Positions 1 through 7,495 of a DNA stretch of 17,339 nt are shown here, piece after piece (position 1 is the stretch's first letter; each line of letters starts with the position of its first letter). Position numbers and translations under genes: made by a program. The stretch is from assembly GCA_946541285.1 (NCBI GenBank), contig CAMNJG010000009.1:1-17339 (forward strand), given 5' to 3'. Below the pieces are notes generated by a model. That model saw only the letters and a program-made list of their open reading frames with translations. It was not told the DNA's origin and searched no databases. Source of the DNA: an uncultured Clostridia bacterium (GTDB taxonomy: Bacteria > Bacillota > Clostridia > Peptostreptococcales > Anaerovoracaceae).

Positions 1-284
1 GTGATGAACAGCCAGTCCGGAAAACACTGCCAGGATACGTGGCGCTGGCGGCAGGCATCCTGGCCGGGAATACACTTCTGCTCAGTTTCCTGGTACAGGT
101 TGTGGGAATCAGTCCTGTCGTCGCGAAAATACTGACCGAAGCCATCCTGTTTGTGATCAGCTATCTTGTCCAGTCCCTGGTTGTCTTCCGGAAAGCGAAA
201 AATACCTGTCCGGATTCCGTAAATGCGACAGGCAGACCGGACATGAAAAAGAATATCCGGGAAATTCTTCCGGATTTCCGATAA
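1..284 (+). CDS. GtrA-domain membrane protein, C-terminal part (5' truncated)
   Basis: The frame is open from the window edge (first full codon at base 3) to TAA at 282-284, leaving 93 residues, so the start lies upstream. The visible part holds two hydrophobic helices (about residues 13-33 and 42-62) and then a basic tail with FRKAK. The pattern of a small-residue-rich helix, a short loop (VVGISPVVAK) and a second helix ending in VVFRK resembles the last two helices of GtrA/DPMS-type flippase domains. In clostridia such a domain is often fused behind a family 2 glycosyltransferase; whether that holds here cannot be seen. GtrA proteins are thought to help move polyprenyl-phosphate sugars across the membrane. 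The stop is 35 bases before the phosphodiester glycosidase start, so the two are probably co-transcribed. The codon at 39 is GTG, but I do not think it is the real start because the helix continues from upstream sequence. Confidence 0.72.
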   Translation, partial: DEQPVRKTLPGYVALAAGILAGNTLLLSFLVQVVGISPVVAKILTEAILFVISYLVQSLVVFRKAKNTCPDSVNATGRPDMKKNIREILPDFR

Positions 285-319
285 CCGGGAACAGGATTGA
301 CTGAGAAAGGAAGCACGAA

Positions 320-1210
320 ATGTTTACAAAGAAAAGGTTTTCTCTGTTTTATGGTGTGTTTCTCCTGTTGTTTACAGCGTTTGTACTCCTGCAGGCTTTT
401 GTCATACCCCAGTCCTATCAGACTGTCAGCGCCGCGGAGACATCAGATTCCTCAGAATCTTCCGGTAACACCGCAAACGCGTATATCACAGAGAACTCTT
501 ATACCTCCGACGGGATGACCGTTACGATCAGAACGTATACAGAGAATGATACACAGATTTATGTGGCAGATGTCCTGCTGGACAGTCCGGATTCCCTGAA
601 GACCGCATTCGCGGAAGATACCTATGGGAAAAACATCACAGAGGTGACATCCGAAATCGCGGAAAACCATGACGCTGTCCTTGCCATCAACGGCGATTAT
701 TACAGTGCCAGAAACGGATATGTCATAAGGAACGGTATCCTTTACAGCAGTGACAGTACGGACGGGGATCAGGAAGATCTGGTGATCTATGAAGACGGGA
801 GTATGGAGGTCATCCGTGAAGGCGATACGACCGCGCAGGAGCTTCTGGACCAGGGTGCGGTACAGGTGTTCTGCTTCGGACCGGGACTGATTGAGAACGG
901 ATCGGTCTCTGTTTCAGAAGATGAAGAAGTCGGACACGCGATGTCCAGCAATCCGCGGACGGCGATCGGCTGGATCAGCGACACCCATTATGTCTTTGTG
1001 GTATCCGATGGAAGGACATCGGAAAGTGAAGGGCTGACTCTTTACGAGCTGGCGGAATTCATGGAGAGCCTGGGCTGTGAAACAGCCTACAATCTCGACG
1101 GAGGCGGATCCTCCACCATGTATTTTAATGGAGAAGTGGTCAATTGTCCGACGACAAATGGTCATTCGATTCGTGAAAGGAGCGTGAGCGACATTGTTTA
1201 TATCGCCTGA
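320..1210 (+). CDS. Phosphodiester glycosidase family protein (NAGPA-like), exported
   Basis: This 296-residue protein has an N-terminal hydrophobic segment (about residues 7-30) that acts as a signal peptide or anchor, with possible cleavage near VSA/AE at 36-40. A Ser/Thr/Asn-rich linker follows. The catalytic domain spans about 65-296 and shows the family landmarks: AINGDYY (122-128), NPRTAIGW (211-218) and LDGGGSSTMYFNG (259-271). The family is named after the human uncovering enzyme that removes GlcNAc from a phosphodiester; bacterial members are also annotated as exopolysaccharide biosynthesis proteins. The domain should lie outside the cell and act on a glycan phosphodiester such as a teichoic-acid or capsule decoration, but the substrate is inferred. 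AAAGGA at about 305-310 precedes the ATG by nine bases. Its position after a GtrA-domain gene fits surface-glycan tailoring. The last 17 bases overlap the next gene. Confidence 0.9.
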   Translation: MFTKKRFSLFYGVFLLLFTAFVLLQAFVIPQSYQTVSAAETSDSSESSGNTANAYITENSYTSDGMTVTIRTYTENDTQIYVADVLLDSPDSLKTAFAEDTYGKNITEVTSEIAENHDAVLAINGDYYSARNGYVIRNGILYSSDSTDGDQEDLVIYEDGSMEVIREGDTTAQELLDQGAVQVFCFGPGLIENGSVSVSEDEEVGHAMSSNPRTAIGWISDTHYVFVVSDGRTSESEGLTLYELAEFMESLGCETAYNLDGGGSSTMYFNGEVVNCPTTNGHSIRERSVSDIVYIA

Positions 1211-1745
1211 TGAAACGTCTTACAGAAAACCTTTAATAAGCTGGATGGCCCTGACTGTCTTCGCCGCTGTATTCAGCTTCGTTTATGAGCTGATGAGCCA
1301 TCATGTCTATTCTCCCTTTATGGTCGGGCTCTGCCTGATTCCCCTGGCCGGGGGCTTCCTGTCCGTCCTGGTGCACAGGATCCGGAGAATCCCTTTGCCG
1401 GACGTGAGGACGCAGACGCTGCACTGCTGGAGCATCCTGACATTTACCATTGGCAGTATGCTGACAGGAGTCTTTGACATCTACGGGACAACGTCTGCAT
1501 TTACAAAGTATTACTGGATTCTGGGGATGATTCTGCTGATCGGCGCAGTGATATCCTATGGAATCCATTATCTGAAGAAAATCAATACTCCCGGAAAAAG
1601 ATATCTGAACGGACCGGTGATGACCAGACGCGCAGGAAAGACGGAGCATCCGGCAGCGCTGCCGGAAATGCCGGCATACTGTTCCCGCATCAGGGAAGCC
1701 GGAAGGATGGAATCATGGAGCAGCATACAGCATGGAAGCAACTGA
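1194..1745 (+). CDS. Four-helix membrane protein of unknown function
   Basis: I do not recognise this 183-residue protein. It has four hydrophobic segments at about residues 15-34, 42-62, 78-98 and 105-127, with short loops between them. A basic, probably cytoplasmic tail of about 55 residues follows and is rich in Arg, Pro and Glu. The start is taken as TTG at 1194 because AAGGAG lies 11 bases upstream at 1177-1182; the first in-frame ATG, at 1245, would cut into the first helix. The gene overlaps the phosphodiester glycosidase stop by 17 bases, which suggests translational coupling and a shared job. No catalytic motif is visible. The helix pattern and membrane-typical composition support a real gene, but the C-terminal tail has no recognisable fold. 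Confidence 0.7.
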   Translation: MFISPDETSYRKPLISWMALTVFAAVFSFVYELMSHHVYSPFMVGLCLIPLAGGFLSVLVHRIRRIPLPDVRTQTLHCWSILTFTIGSMLTGVFDIYGTTSAFTKYYWILGMILLIGAVISYGIHYLKKINTPGKRYLNGPVMTRRAGKTEHPAALPEMPAYCSRIREAGRMESWSSIQHGSN

Positions 1746-1882
1746 TACATACGGGAACTGTGGACCAGGGAGATGAACGTACTTCATTCCGCTGCAGGAA
1801 CCGGGAAAAAAGGATTGACCGGTTCTGACCGCTGCCTCCATGATGATCAGAAAATCAGAAATACGTAAAGAAGGGAACAGAT

Positions 1883-3736
1883 ATGACTCATCACAGAATT
1901 ATGAAAACATACAGAAAAAGACTGCTGGCTTTCGCAGCCGCTCTGGTGATAGCAGTCTCCATGACCGCCTGCAGTACCACCGGGGGCAGGGACGCGGCCG
2001 CGGCGCAACAATCTTCAGCCGGTACAACAGAAACAACCGTGAATACTGCTTCTGCCATTTCAGAAGATGATCTGTTCAGCGAACGGGATCTCTCAGGAGA
2101 ATATGACGCTTCGGACAGTATTTCCATCCAGCTTGATAACGACCATACCAGCTGTGATTCTGAGCAGGTGGAGATCAGCGGACAGACGGTCACGATCCGT
2201 GAGGAGGGAGTTTATCTGGTTTCAGGGACTCTGTCTGACGGACAGCTCTGTGTTGACGCGGAAGACAGCGATAAAATACAGATTGTGCTGAATGGTGTAC
2301 AGATCAGTAACGACAGCAGCGCGGCCATATATGTGAAATCAGCGGATAAGGTTTTTCTCACGCTTGCGAATGGTACAGAAAACAGCCTGGCTGTCACAGG
2401 AGCGTATGAAGCGATTGATGACAATAACATTGATGGGGTGATTTTCTCCAAATCCGACCTTACCCTGAATGGAACAGGATCTTTAACGGTCAGTGGAGAA
2501 ACCGGACACGGGATCGTCGGAAAGGATGATGTGGTCCTCACAGGTGGCACATACACCATTACCTCGGCCAAAAAGGCGATTTCCGGAAAAGACAGCATCA
2601 GCATCGCGGACGGAGTTTATCAGATCACCGCCGGCACTGATGCCCTGCATTCCTCCAATACGGAAGATGAGGAAAAAGGTTTCATTTATATAAGTGGCGG
2701 CGAGCTGAACATCAGCGCGGCAGACGACGGGATCCATGCCAGCAGCAGCCTGACGGTCGCCGGTGGGAACATCAATATTGAAAAATGCGCGGAAGGTCTG
2801 GAAGGCCGTACGATTACGATTGATGACGGACAGATTCAGCTCACATCTTCTGACGATGGACTGAACGCGGCGGGAGATCGTAACAGCAGCGGAGGAACGG
2901 AGAATCCATTTGAAGCAGACAGCCAGGCGGGGATCACCATTCATGGCGGAACTCTCCACGTGAACGCGGGAGGAGACGGAATTGACTCCAATGGTTCTCT
3001 GACCGTCACCGGTGGTGTGATTGAGGTCGAAGGGCCTGAAAACAACGGAAACGGAGCGATGGACATCGGAACGGAGGCTGTGATTACCGGAGGGACGGTG
3101 ATCGCGTCCGGTTCTTCGGGTATGGCTGTCAACTTCAGCGAAAAATCAACGCAGGGTTCCATCCTTCAGACCGTCGATGCCGCGACCGGAACGATCACAC
3201 TGACAGATGAAAGCGGCAATGTGATCCTTTCCATGGATACAGACAAACAGTTTAACAGTGTCCTGGTCAGCTCCCCGCAGATTGTGAAGGACAGCACCTA
3301 TACGCTGACAACCGGTGGTAAGGAAACAAGCATTCAGATGAGCAGCCTGGTCATGGGCAGTGGTGGAACCGGCGGCATGCGAGGGGGCGGCAGAATGTCC
3401 CAGGGAACGGATGGAAACGGCAACAGGACATTCGGGAACAGACCAGATCAGGGTTCCATGCCTCAGATGCCTTCCGATGGAAACGGATCAGTGAGTGGAC
3501 AGGGAAGAGCGTCGGATGAAAATGGCGAAGCTGCTGATTCTTCCGGCGAATCCCGCGGCAGATTCGGGAAACCGGGTGGCATGCCATCCGGAAACAGATC
3601 ATTCGACCAGGGGCAGAGCGGTGAGAAACGACAGATCCAGTCACCTTCTGATGCAGAAGGTAATGATAGCGTCACCGGCGCTTCTGAAAAGAAGGAAGAC
3701 AGCGGCATATCCACTACCGGGACACAAACAGTTTAA
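1883..3736 (+). CDS. Carbohydrate-binding beta-helix lipoprotein (Cthe_2159/DUF4353-like)
   Basis: This 617-residue lipoprotein has a basic N-terminus, a hydrophobic core and a lipobox ending VSMTAC, with the lipidated Cys at residue 30. The middle (about 80-490) is a chain of short beta strands with repeated acidic turns: DDGIHAS at 281, DDGLNAA at 324 and GDGIDSNG at 364. These alternate with SLTV.GG and TI..G strands, as expected for a right-handed beta-helix. Clostridium thermocellum Cthe_2159, the family reference, binds polygalacturonic acid and divalent metals, so surface glycan binding is inferred here. From about residue 490 the chain becomes a Gly/Ser/Asn/Gln/Met-rich low-complexity tail, probably a flexible spacer. 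The ATG at 1883 follows AGAAGGGA by about eight bases; Met7 at 1901 has no such site. The CotH, VTC and DUF4956 genes I associate with this family are not in the window. A terminator follows. Confidence 0.85.
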   Translation: MTHHRIMKTYRKRLLAFAAALVIAVSMTACSTTGGRDAAAAQQSSAGTTETTVNTASAISEDDLFSERDLSGEYDASDSISIQLDNDHTSCDSEQVEISGQTVTIREEGVYLVSGTLSDGQLCVDAEDSDKIQIVLNGVQISNDSSAAIYVKSADKVFLTLANGTENSLAVTGAYEAIDDNNIDGVIFSKSDLTLNGTGSLTVSGETGHGIVGKDDVVLTGGTYTITSAKKAISGKDSISIADGVYQITAGTDALHSSNTEDEEKGFIYISGGELNISAADDGIHASSSLTVAGGNINIEKCAEGLEGRTITIDDGQIQLTSSDDGLNAAGDRNSSGGTENPFEADSQAGITIHGGTLHVNAGGDGIDSNGSLTVTGGVIEVEGPENNGNGAMDIGTEAVITGGTVIASGSSGMAVNFSEKSTQGSILQTVDAATGTITLTDESGNVILSMDTDKQFNSVLVSSPQIVKDSTYTLTTGGKETSIQMSSLVMGSGGTGGMRGGGRMSQGTDGNGNRTFGNRPDQGSMPQMPSDGNGSVSGQGRASDENGEAADSSGESRGRFGKPGGMPSGNRSFDQGQSGEKRQIQSPSDAEGNDSVTGASEKKEDSGISTTGTQTV

Positions 3737-3802
3737 GGCTTTGTCTGCAAAGACCTTTTCTCAGAATAACAGAATACAGGGATGTTTGCCGGAGAACCGA
3801 AA

Positions 3803-3845
3803 GGCAGGATCATTTTCCAGAGAGGAAGTGATCCTGTCTTTTTTT
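3803..3845 (+). terminator. Intrinsic terminator after the beta-helix lipoprotein gene
   Basis: The arms GGCAGGATCA (3803-3812) and TGATCCTGTC (3829-3838) pair over ten positions with one G-U. The stem can extend inward through TTTTC/GGAAG (with G-U pairs) to a small loop. Seven T residues follow directly at 3839-3845. This ends the left + strand block. Confidence 0.88.
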
Positions 3846-3893
3846 GTGAGCCAGGGGAATTGTTCCAAAAATATATGAAGCCAATTCGATAAG

Positions 3894-3927
3894 TTGTTTT
3901 CATACTTTCTGCAAAGTATGATATGAT
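3894..3927 (+). promoter_or_regulatory. Promoter with a palindromic operator, upstream of the nitroreductase
   Basis: A -35-like TTGTTT (3894-3899) and a -10 TATGAT (3917-3922) are 17 bases apart; a second TATGAT lies at 3922-3927. The spacer is filled by CATACTTTCTGCAAAGTATG (3901-3920), a perfect 8-base inverted repeat around CTGC that overlaps the -10. Its position implies a repressor site. The form resembles operators of HxlR/MarR-type redox or electrophile sensors, but no regulator gene is in the window, so the family is a guess. Confidence 0.68.
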
Positions 3928-3940
3928 TTAAAGAAAATAT

Positions 3941-3960
3941 CTGCCCGGAAAAGCGGGCAG
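3941..3960 (+). other. Short GC-rich hairpin in the nitroreductase 5' leader
   Basis: CTGCCCG (3941-3947) and CGGGCAG (3954-3960) form a perfect 7-base stem around the loop GAAAAG. It lies just after the predicted transcription start and 15 bases before the Shine-Dalgarno site. No T-run follows, so it is more likely a 5'-end stabilising structure than a terminator. Confidence 0.5.
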
Positions 3961-3989
3961 AATGTAATGCAGAGAAAGGAATTCTGAAG

Positions 3990-4499
3990 ATGACATTTGA
4001 AGAAATGGCGAGAGCCCGTTATTCCGTAAAAGGTTTTAAGAGTACCCCTGTGGAAGAAGAAAAGCTGAACAAAATCCTGGAAATCGCAGGAGTGGCACCG
4101 ACAGCGAGAAATAAACAGTCTTTCCGGATTTATGTCCTGAAATCAGAAGAAGCGCTGCAGAAGGCAAACAGCCTGACCCGCTGTGTCTACGGAGCGCCGG
4201 TATGCCTGATGTTTACTTATAATATCGAAGAAACCTATCCGTATATCGAAGACCAGGGACTCAGTTCCGGTGACGAAGACTGCTCGATCGCGGCGACGCA
4301 TGTCATGTTTGCGGCGATGGAACAGGGGCTGGGGACCTGCTGGGTCAATGCTTTCACGCCATCGAAAGCAAAAGCCCTGTTTGATCTGCCGGAAAACGAA
4401 TATGTCGTGCTGCTGATGCCGGTGGGCTACGCGGATGCGGAGCCGAAACCGACGCATACGACAAAAAAGCCCCTGGAGGAGATTGTCAGGTTTCTGTAG
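3990..4499 (+). CDS. Nitroreductase family protein (FMN-dependent, short form)
   Basis: This 169-residue soluble cytoplasmic protein matches small nitroreductases. It begins with the typical helix and RYSVKGF (10-16), equivalent to the family's R-R-S-x-R-x-F that contacts the FMN phosphate. It continues with VAPTARNKQSFRIYV (about 36-50) and a mid-domain acidic patch SGDEDCSIAATHVMFAAMEQGLGTCWV, the usual helix-plus-GLGTCW element. It ends with the VVLLMPVGYAD strand and KKPLEEIV. Family members reduce nitro groups, quinones or flavins with NAD(P)H; the natural substrate cannot be read from sequence. AAAGGA (3975-3980) precedes the ATG by nine bases. It is the first gene of a probable three-gene operon with the lipoprotein (31 bases downstream) and the GH3 enzyme. 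The palindrome in its promoter suggests inducible expression. Confidence 0.93.
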   Translation: MTFEEMARARYSVKGFKSTPVEEEKLNKILEIAGVAPTARNKQSFRIYVLKSEEALQKANSLTRCVYGAPVCLMFTYNIEETYPYIEDQGLSSGDEDCSIAATHVMFAAMEQGLGTCWVNAFTPSKAKALFDLPENEYVVLLMPVGYADAEPKPTHTTKKPLEEIVRFL

Positions 4500-4530
4500 A
4501 AGAGATGTGCTGATAAAAGGAAATGAACCG

Positions 4531-5220
4531 ATGAAAAAAACAGGTAAGTATAAATGGCTGTCCGTCTTTCTGGTTGTAATCTTTCTGTTTTCCGTAACCG
4601 GCTGCGGGAAAACACAGCCGGTGGACAGCGGATCTGCAGATGAGGCCCTTTCCCGTCACGCGGAACTGATCGACGCGAGAAAATTCAAGCGCACCTTTTA
4701 TTTCCGCGCGGATATGGAGGATCATTCTGTACGTTCGGAGAGTACAGAGGAGGATCGTACGGCGCTGCTGGCCAGAAATATCGATGGGAAAGCCAATGTT
4801 TTTTATTATCTCGATGTGACCGGCGAGGTCGATCTGGAGGATCTGGAGAAGGAAGATTTTCTGCGTGACTTCAGAAAAAGGCTGAACGAGGAGTCTGATG
4901 ACTATCAGTACACAAAAGTGGAACTGATCGATCATGGCGCCAATTATTACGAGTACAGAGCAAAAATCCGTAATAAGTCTGTGGAAGAGGATCTTTCTGC
5001 TGAAACGGAAACGGCAGACAGTTCTGCTGAGGTGGAAAAACGTCCGATGCTCTTTATGTTCGTCAAAAAAGGAAAGAGAACCTATGAGCTCATTGGCCTG
5101 GATATGGAAGCAGAAGACGCCACAGCTTTTTCAGAATCCTTCCAGGGAATCCTGGACGAAATTGCCCCGATCACGCAGAAGTCCTCGAAAGAGAAATCTG
5201 AAGAAAAAGAAGCGTCATAA
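4531..5220 (+). CDS. Lipoprotein of unknown function
   Basis: This 229-residue protein starts at the ATG at 4531, preceded by AAAAGGA ending about nine bases upstream. The same frame is open further upstream, but that part overlaps the nitroreductase gene and has no signal. The N-terminus MKKTGKYKWL, a hydrophobic stretch and FSVTGC form a classic lipoprotein signal with the lipidated Cys at about residue 25. The mature part is highly charged. It mixes predicted beta strands (FYFRADM, ANVFYYLDV, YYEYRAKI, MLFMFVKKG) with helices, and carries an acidic Ser/Thr/Glu insert near the middle and a Lys/Glu tail. I do not recognise the domain. The alternating strands suggest a small beta-rich sensor or binding fold anchored to the outer face of the membrane. 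It lies between the nitroreductase and the GH3 enzyme in one apparent operon. Confidence 0.85.
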   Translation: MKKTGKYKWLSVFLVVIFLFSVTGCGKTQPVDSGSADEALSRHAELIDARKFKRTFYFRADMEDHSVRSESTEEDRTALLARNIDGKANVFYYLDVTGEVDLEDLEKEDFLRDFRKRLNEESDDYQYTKVELIDHGANYYEYRAKIRNKSVEEDLSAETETADSSAEVEKRPMLFMFVKKGKRTYELIGLDMEAEDATAFSESFQGILDEIAPITQKSSKEKSEEKEAS

Positions 5221-5255
5221 TATTCCAGGTCATCTGGTCAGTTGTGGTGGAAAAG

Positions 5256-7388
5256 ATGAAAAGATTTCACAGGATCCCTTTTTATAACAGGTCCAGAAAG
5301 AAGAAAACAAACAGGAGTCTGCGTTATGGAGTCCGGGTTACAGGGATCGCACTGTCACTGGTACTGATCTGCTTACCGGTGTTATCCGCCTGTAGCGCCA
5401 TCCCTGTCCAGAAAGAGAAAGGGAAGACAGACAGTACGGAAACCGCCGGACAGGAACTGACTCCGTCTTCACTGCTGGAAGAGATGACCCTGGAACAGAA
5501 GATTGAGCAGATGCTGATGCCTTCCATACGGGATGAAGACGGTGCAGGGCATCATCTGACCGAACTGACGCCAACGGCACAGTCCGCGATTGAACAGCAC
5601 GCGTTCTGCGGCTACCTTTTTTTCTCACAGAACGGTCCGAGCATTCAGCAGGTCACGGAACTGACCGCGTCTATGCAGCGCGCTGCAGTCGATAAGGAGT
5701 CCGGCTTCCAGGTACCACTGTTCCTTTCGGTGGATCAGGAGGGAGGACGGATCGAACGGATGGGCAGTGGAACGCTCACGCCGGGAAACATGGCTCTGGG
5801 AGCGACCTGGGATGCCTCAAAATGCAGGGAAACCGCGGAAATCATCGGCAGCGAGATGAAATCGGCAGGATTCAATCTGGATTACGCTCCTGTCATGGAT
5901 ATCAACAGCAATCCGGCAAATCCGGTGATCAATCTGCGTTCTTTTGGAGGAGACGCGAAAGCAGTGGCGGATATGGGCTCCGCGTTCATTAAGGGGCTGG
6001 ACCAGTCCGGTGTCATCGCGACGATGAAGCATTTTCCAGGTCATGGAGATACGGCGACAGACAGCCATACGGGTCTTCCTCTGATCGATAAGAGCCTGTC
6101 CGAACTGCAGAAGCAGGAGCTGATTCCGTTCCAGGCCGGTATCCGCGCGGGAGCGGACATGATCATGACGGCGCATATCGAGTTCCCGCAGATTGAAAAG
6201 GATACCTATACCTCGAAACGATCCGGTCAGAAGATTGTTCTTCCGGCCACCCTGTCGGATGATATCCTGACCGGTGTACTGCGTGAAAAGATGGGTTATG
6301 ACGGGGTAATCATCACGGACGCGATCAAAATGGAAGCGATCCGGGATCATTTCGATCTGGTGGACGCGGCAGAGCTGGCGATCAACGCCGGGGTGGATAT
6401 TATTCTCAATCCCGGAGATATTACAACAGAAGCCCATGTGACAGCACTGGAAAATTATGTTCAGCAGATCGCGGCAAGGGTGGAGGCGGGATCGATTCAG
6501 CAAAAGACAATTGACCGTGCCGTTCTCCGCATCCTGACGCTTAAGGAACGTCATGGGATGCTTCAGGAAATCCGGACATGGCAGAAAATGACGGATGAAG
6601 ATGTCCGTCAGCGTCTTTCTGAAGCAGAAAAAAACATCGGTTCCGACGCGCATGAGAAAACCATACGTCAGATTACGTCGAAGACCATCACGCTGCTGGA
6701 GAACCGGGATGGGACTCTGCCGCTTTCCGCCGGAAACACAGTCATTCTCTGTCCGGATCAGGCCACCGTGGCTTCTGTCAATACCGCAGTAAAGAGACTG
6801 AAAAAAGAAGGGGTCTGGAAAACAGACGAAGCGATCACTGCTGTCAGTTACGGAGGATTAAACGCGGGATATGCGGCCCGTTATGTAGCCGGGATGAAAA
6901 ATGTCATCGGGATTTCCGTCAGCCAGTCACTTTCTTCAGCCGGAAAGGGGACTGCGGCAGCATTTCTGAAGGCAGCGACTGCTGCTGTCCATAAAAATGG
7001 CGGGAGTTTTACCCTGATCAGTGCCTGCCTGCCATACGACGTGGCGGCATATCAGGATGCTGACGCGATTCTTGTGACTTACGGATATAAATCGATTACG
7101 GAAATTCCACAGGATAAAGCAGACGAAGCGCCGGACTACGGTCCGAATCTGCCTGCGGCCATCGAGGCGGTTTTCGGAGGCTACACGCCATCGGGCTGCC
7201 TGCCTCTTGAGATTCCGAAGACAGGAGCGGCTGCTTCATCAGAAAATCAGATACTGTACCCTTCCGGTTATGGACTTCGCGGCTGGTCCGAAAAATGTAT
7301 CAGGAGCAAAGTTTCCCACAGCGATGCGTCTTCTGGTCAGACAGGAAAAAAACAGAAGACCGATAAAAATTCCGGAACGCAGAAATAG
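5256..7388 (+). CDS. Family 3 glycoside hydrolase, NagZ-type beta-N-acetylhexosaminidase lipoprotein
   Basis: This 710-residue exported lipoprotein has a basic N-terminus, a hydrophobic segment and lipobox VLSAC with Cys46. The catalytic barrel (about 70-430) shows SVDQEGGRIERMG (158-170), LDYAPVMDIN (208-217), LRSFGG (227-232), KHFPGHG (258-264) followed by the D-S-H dyad (Asp269, His271), and VIITDAIKMEAI, whose Asp355 is the expected nucleophile. The Asp-His dyad in place of the usual acid/base marks the NagZ branch, which removes N-acetylglucosamine from muropeptides or related glycans. From about 460 a second alpha/beta domain resembles the GH3 C-terminal domain, as in the longer Firmicutes forms. 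A peptidoglycan-turnover role at the cell surface is inferred. The start is uncertain: GTG codons at 5244 and 5247 are in frame, but ATG 5256 follows a GGTGG site and is preferred. A bidirectional terminator follows. Confidence 0.92.
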   Translation: MKRFHRIPFYNRSRKKKTNRSLRYGVRVTGIALSLVLICLPVLSACSAIPVQKEKGKTDSTETAGQELTPSSLLEEMTLEQKIEQMLMPSIRDEDGAGHHLTELTPTAQSAIEQHAFCGYLFFSQNGPSIQQVTELTASMQRAAVDKESGFQVPLFLSVDQEGGRIERMGSGTLTPGNMALGATWDASKCRETAEIIGSEMKSAGFNLDYAPVMDINSNPANPVINLRSFGGDAKAVADMGSAFIKGLDQSGVIATMKHFPGHGDTATDSHTGLPLIDKSLSELQKQELIPFQAGIRAGADMIMTAHIEFPQIEKDTYTSKRSGQKIVLPATLSDDILTGVLREKMGYDGVIITDAIKMEAIRDHFDLVDAAELAINAGVDIILNPGDITTEAHVTALENYVQQIAARVEAGSIQQKTIDRAVLRILTLKERHGMLQEIRTWQKMTDEDVRQRLSEAEKNIGSDAHEKTIRQITSKTITLLENRDGTLPLSAGNTVILCPDQATVASVNTAVKRLKKEGVWKTDEAITAVSYGGLNAGYAARYVAGMKNVIGISVSQSLSSAGKGTAAAFLKAATAAVHKNGGSFTLISACLPYDVAAYQDADAILVTYGYKSITEIPQDKADEAPDYGPNLPAAIEAVFGGYTPSGCLPLEIPKTGAAASSENQILYPSGYGLRGWSEKCIRSKVSHSDASSGQTGKKQKTDKNSGTQK

Positions 7389-7401
7389 AGTAAAAAAGCA
7401 G

Positions 7402-7453
7402 AAGCCGTCAGTTGACTATATTCTCAAACTGGTCAACTGACGGCTTTGTATTT
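7402..7453. terminator. Bidirectional intrinsic terminator between convergent genes
   Basis: A perfect 15-base inverted repeat has arms AAGCCGTCAGTTGAC (7402-7416) and GTCAACTGACGGCTT (7432-7446) around a 15-base loop. On the + strand it is followed by TTGTATTTTTTG. On the - strand the A-rich stretch at 7392-7397 reads as a T-run. It serves both the GH3 operon and the trpB gene. Confidence 0.9.
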
Positions 7454-7495
7454 TTTGCGTATGGCAGCCTTTCCTGAATCAGAGAAGACGGAGGA

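Noticed and set aside
1815..1844. TTGACC with CATGAT 18 bases later as a promoter for the beta-helix lipoprotein gene
   Set aside because: The -10 matches only four of six bases and nothing else supports it. The nearby GAACCGG/CCGGTTC hairpin (1798-1825) lacks a T-run, so it is not a terminator either.
3941..3960. GC-rich hairpin as an attenuator terminator before the nitroreductase
   Set aside because: No T-run follows it, and the stem is only seven bases.
4435..4530. Upstream extension of the lipoprotein ORF from 4435
   Set aside because: It overlaps the nitroreductase gene in another frame, has no ribosome site, and would bury the lipoprotein signal that begins at the ATG at 4531.
5817..6653. 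Open frame of 278 codons on the - strand
   Set aside because: It is the shadow of the GH3 catalytic domain; the + strand holds the KHFPGHG and D-S-H motifs.
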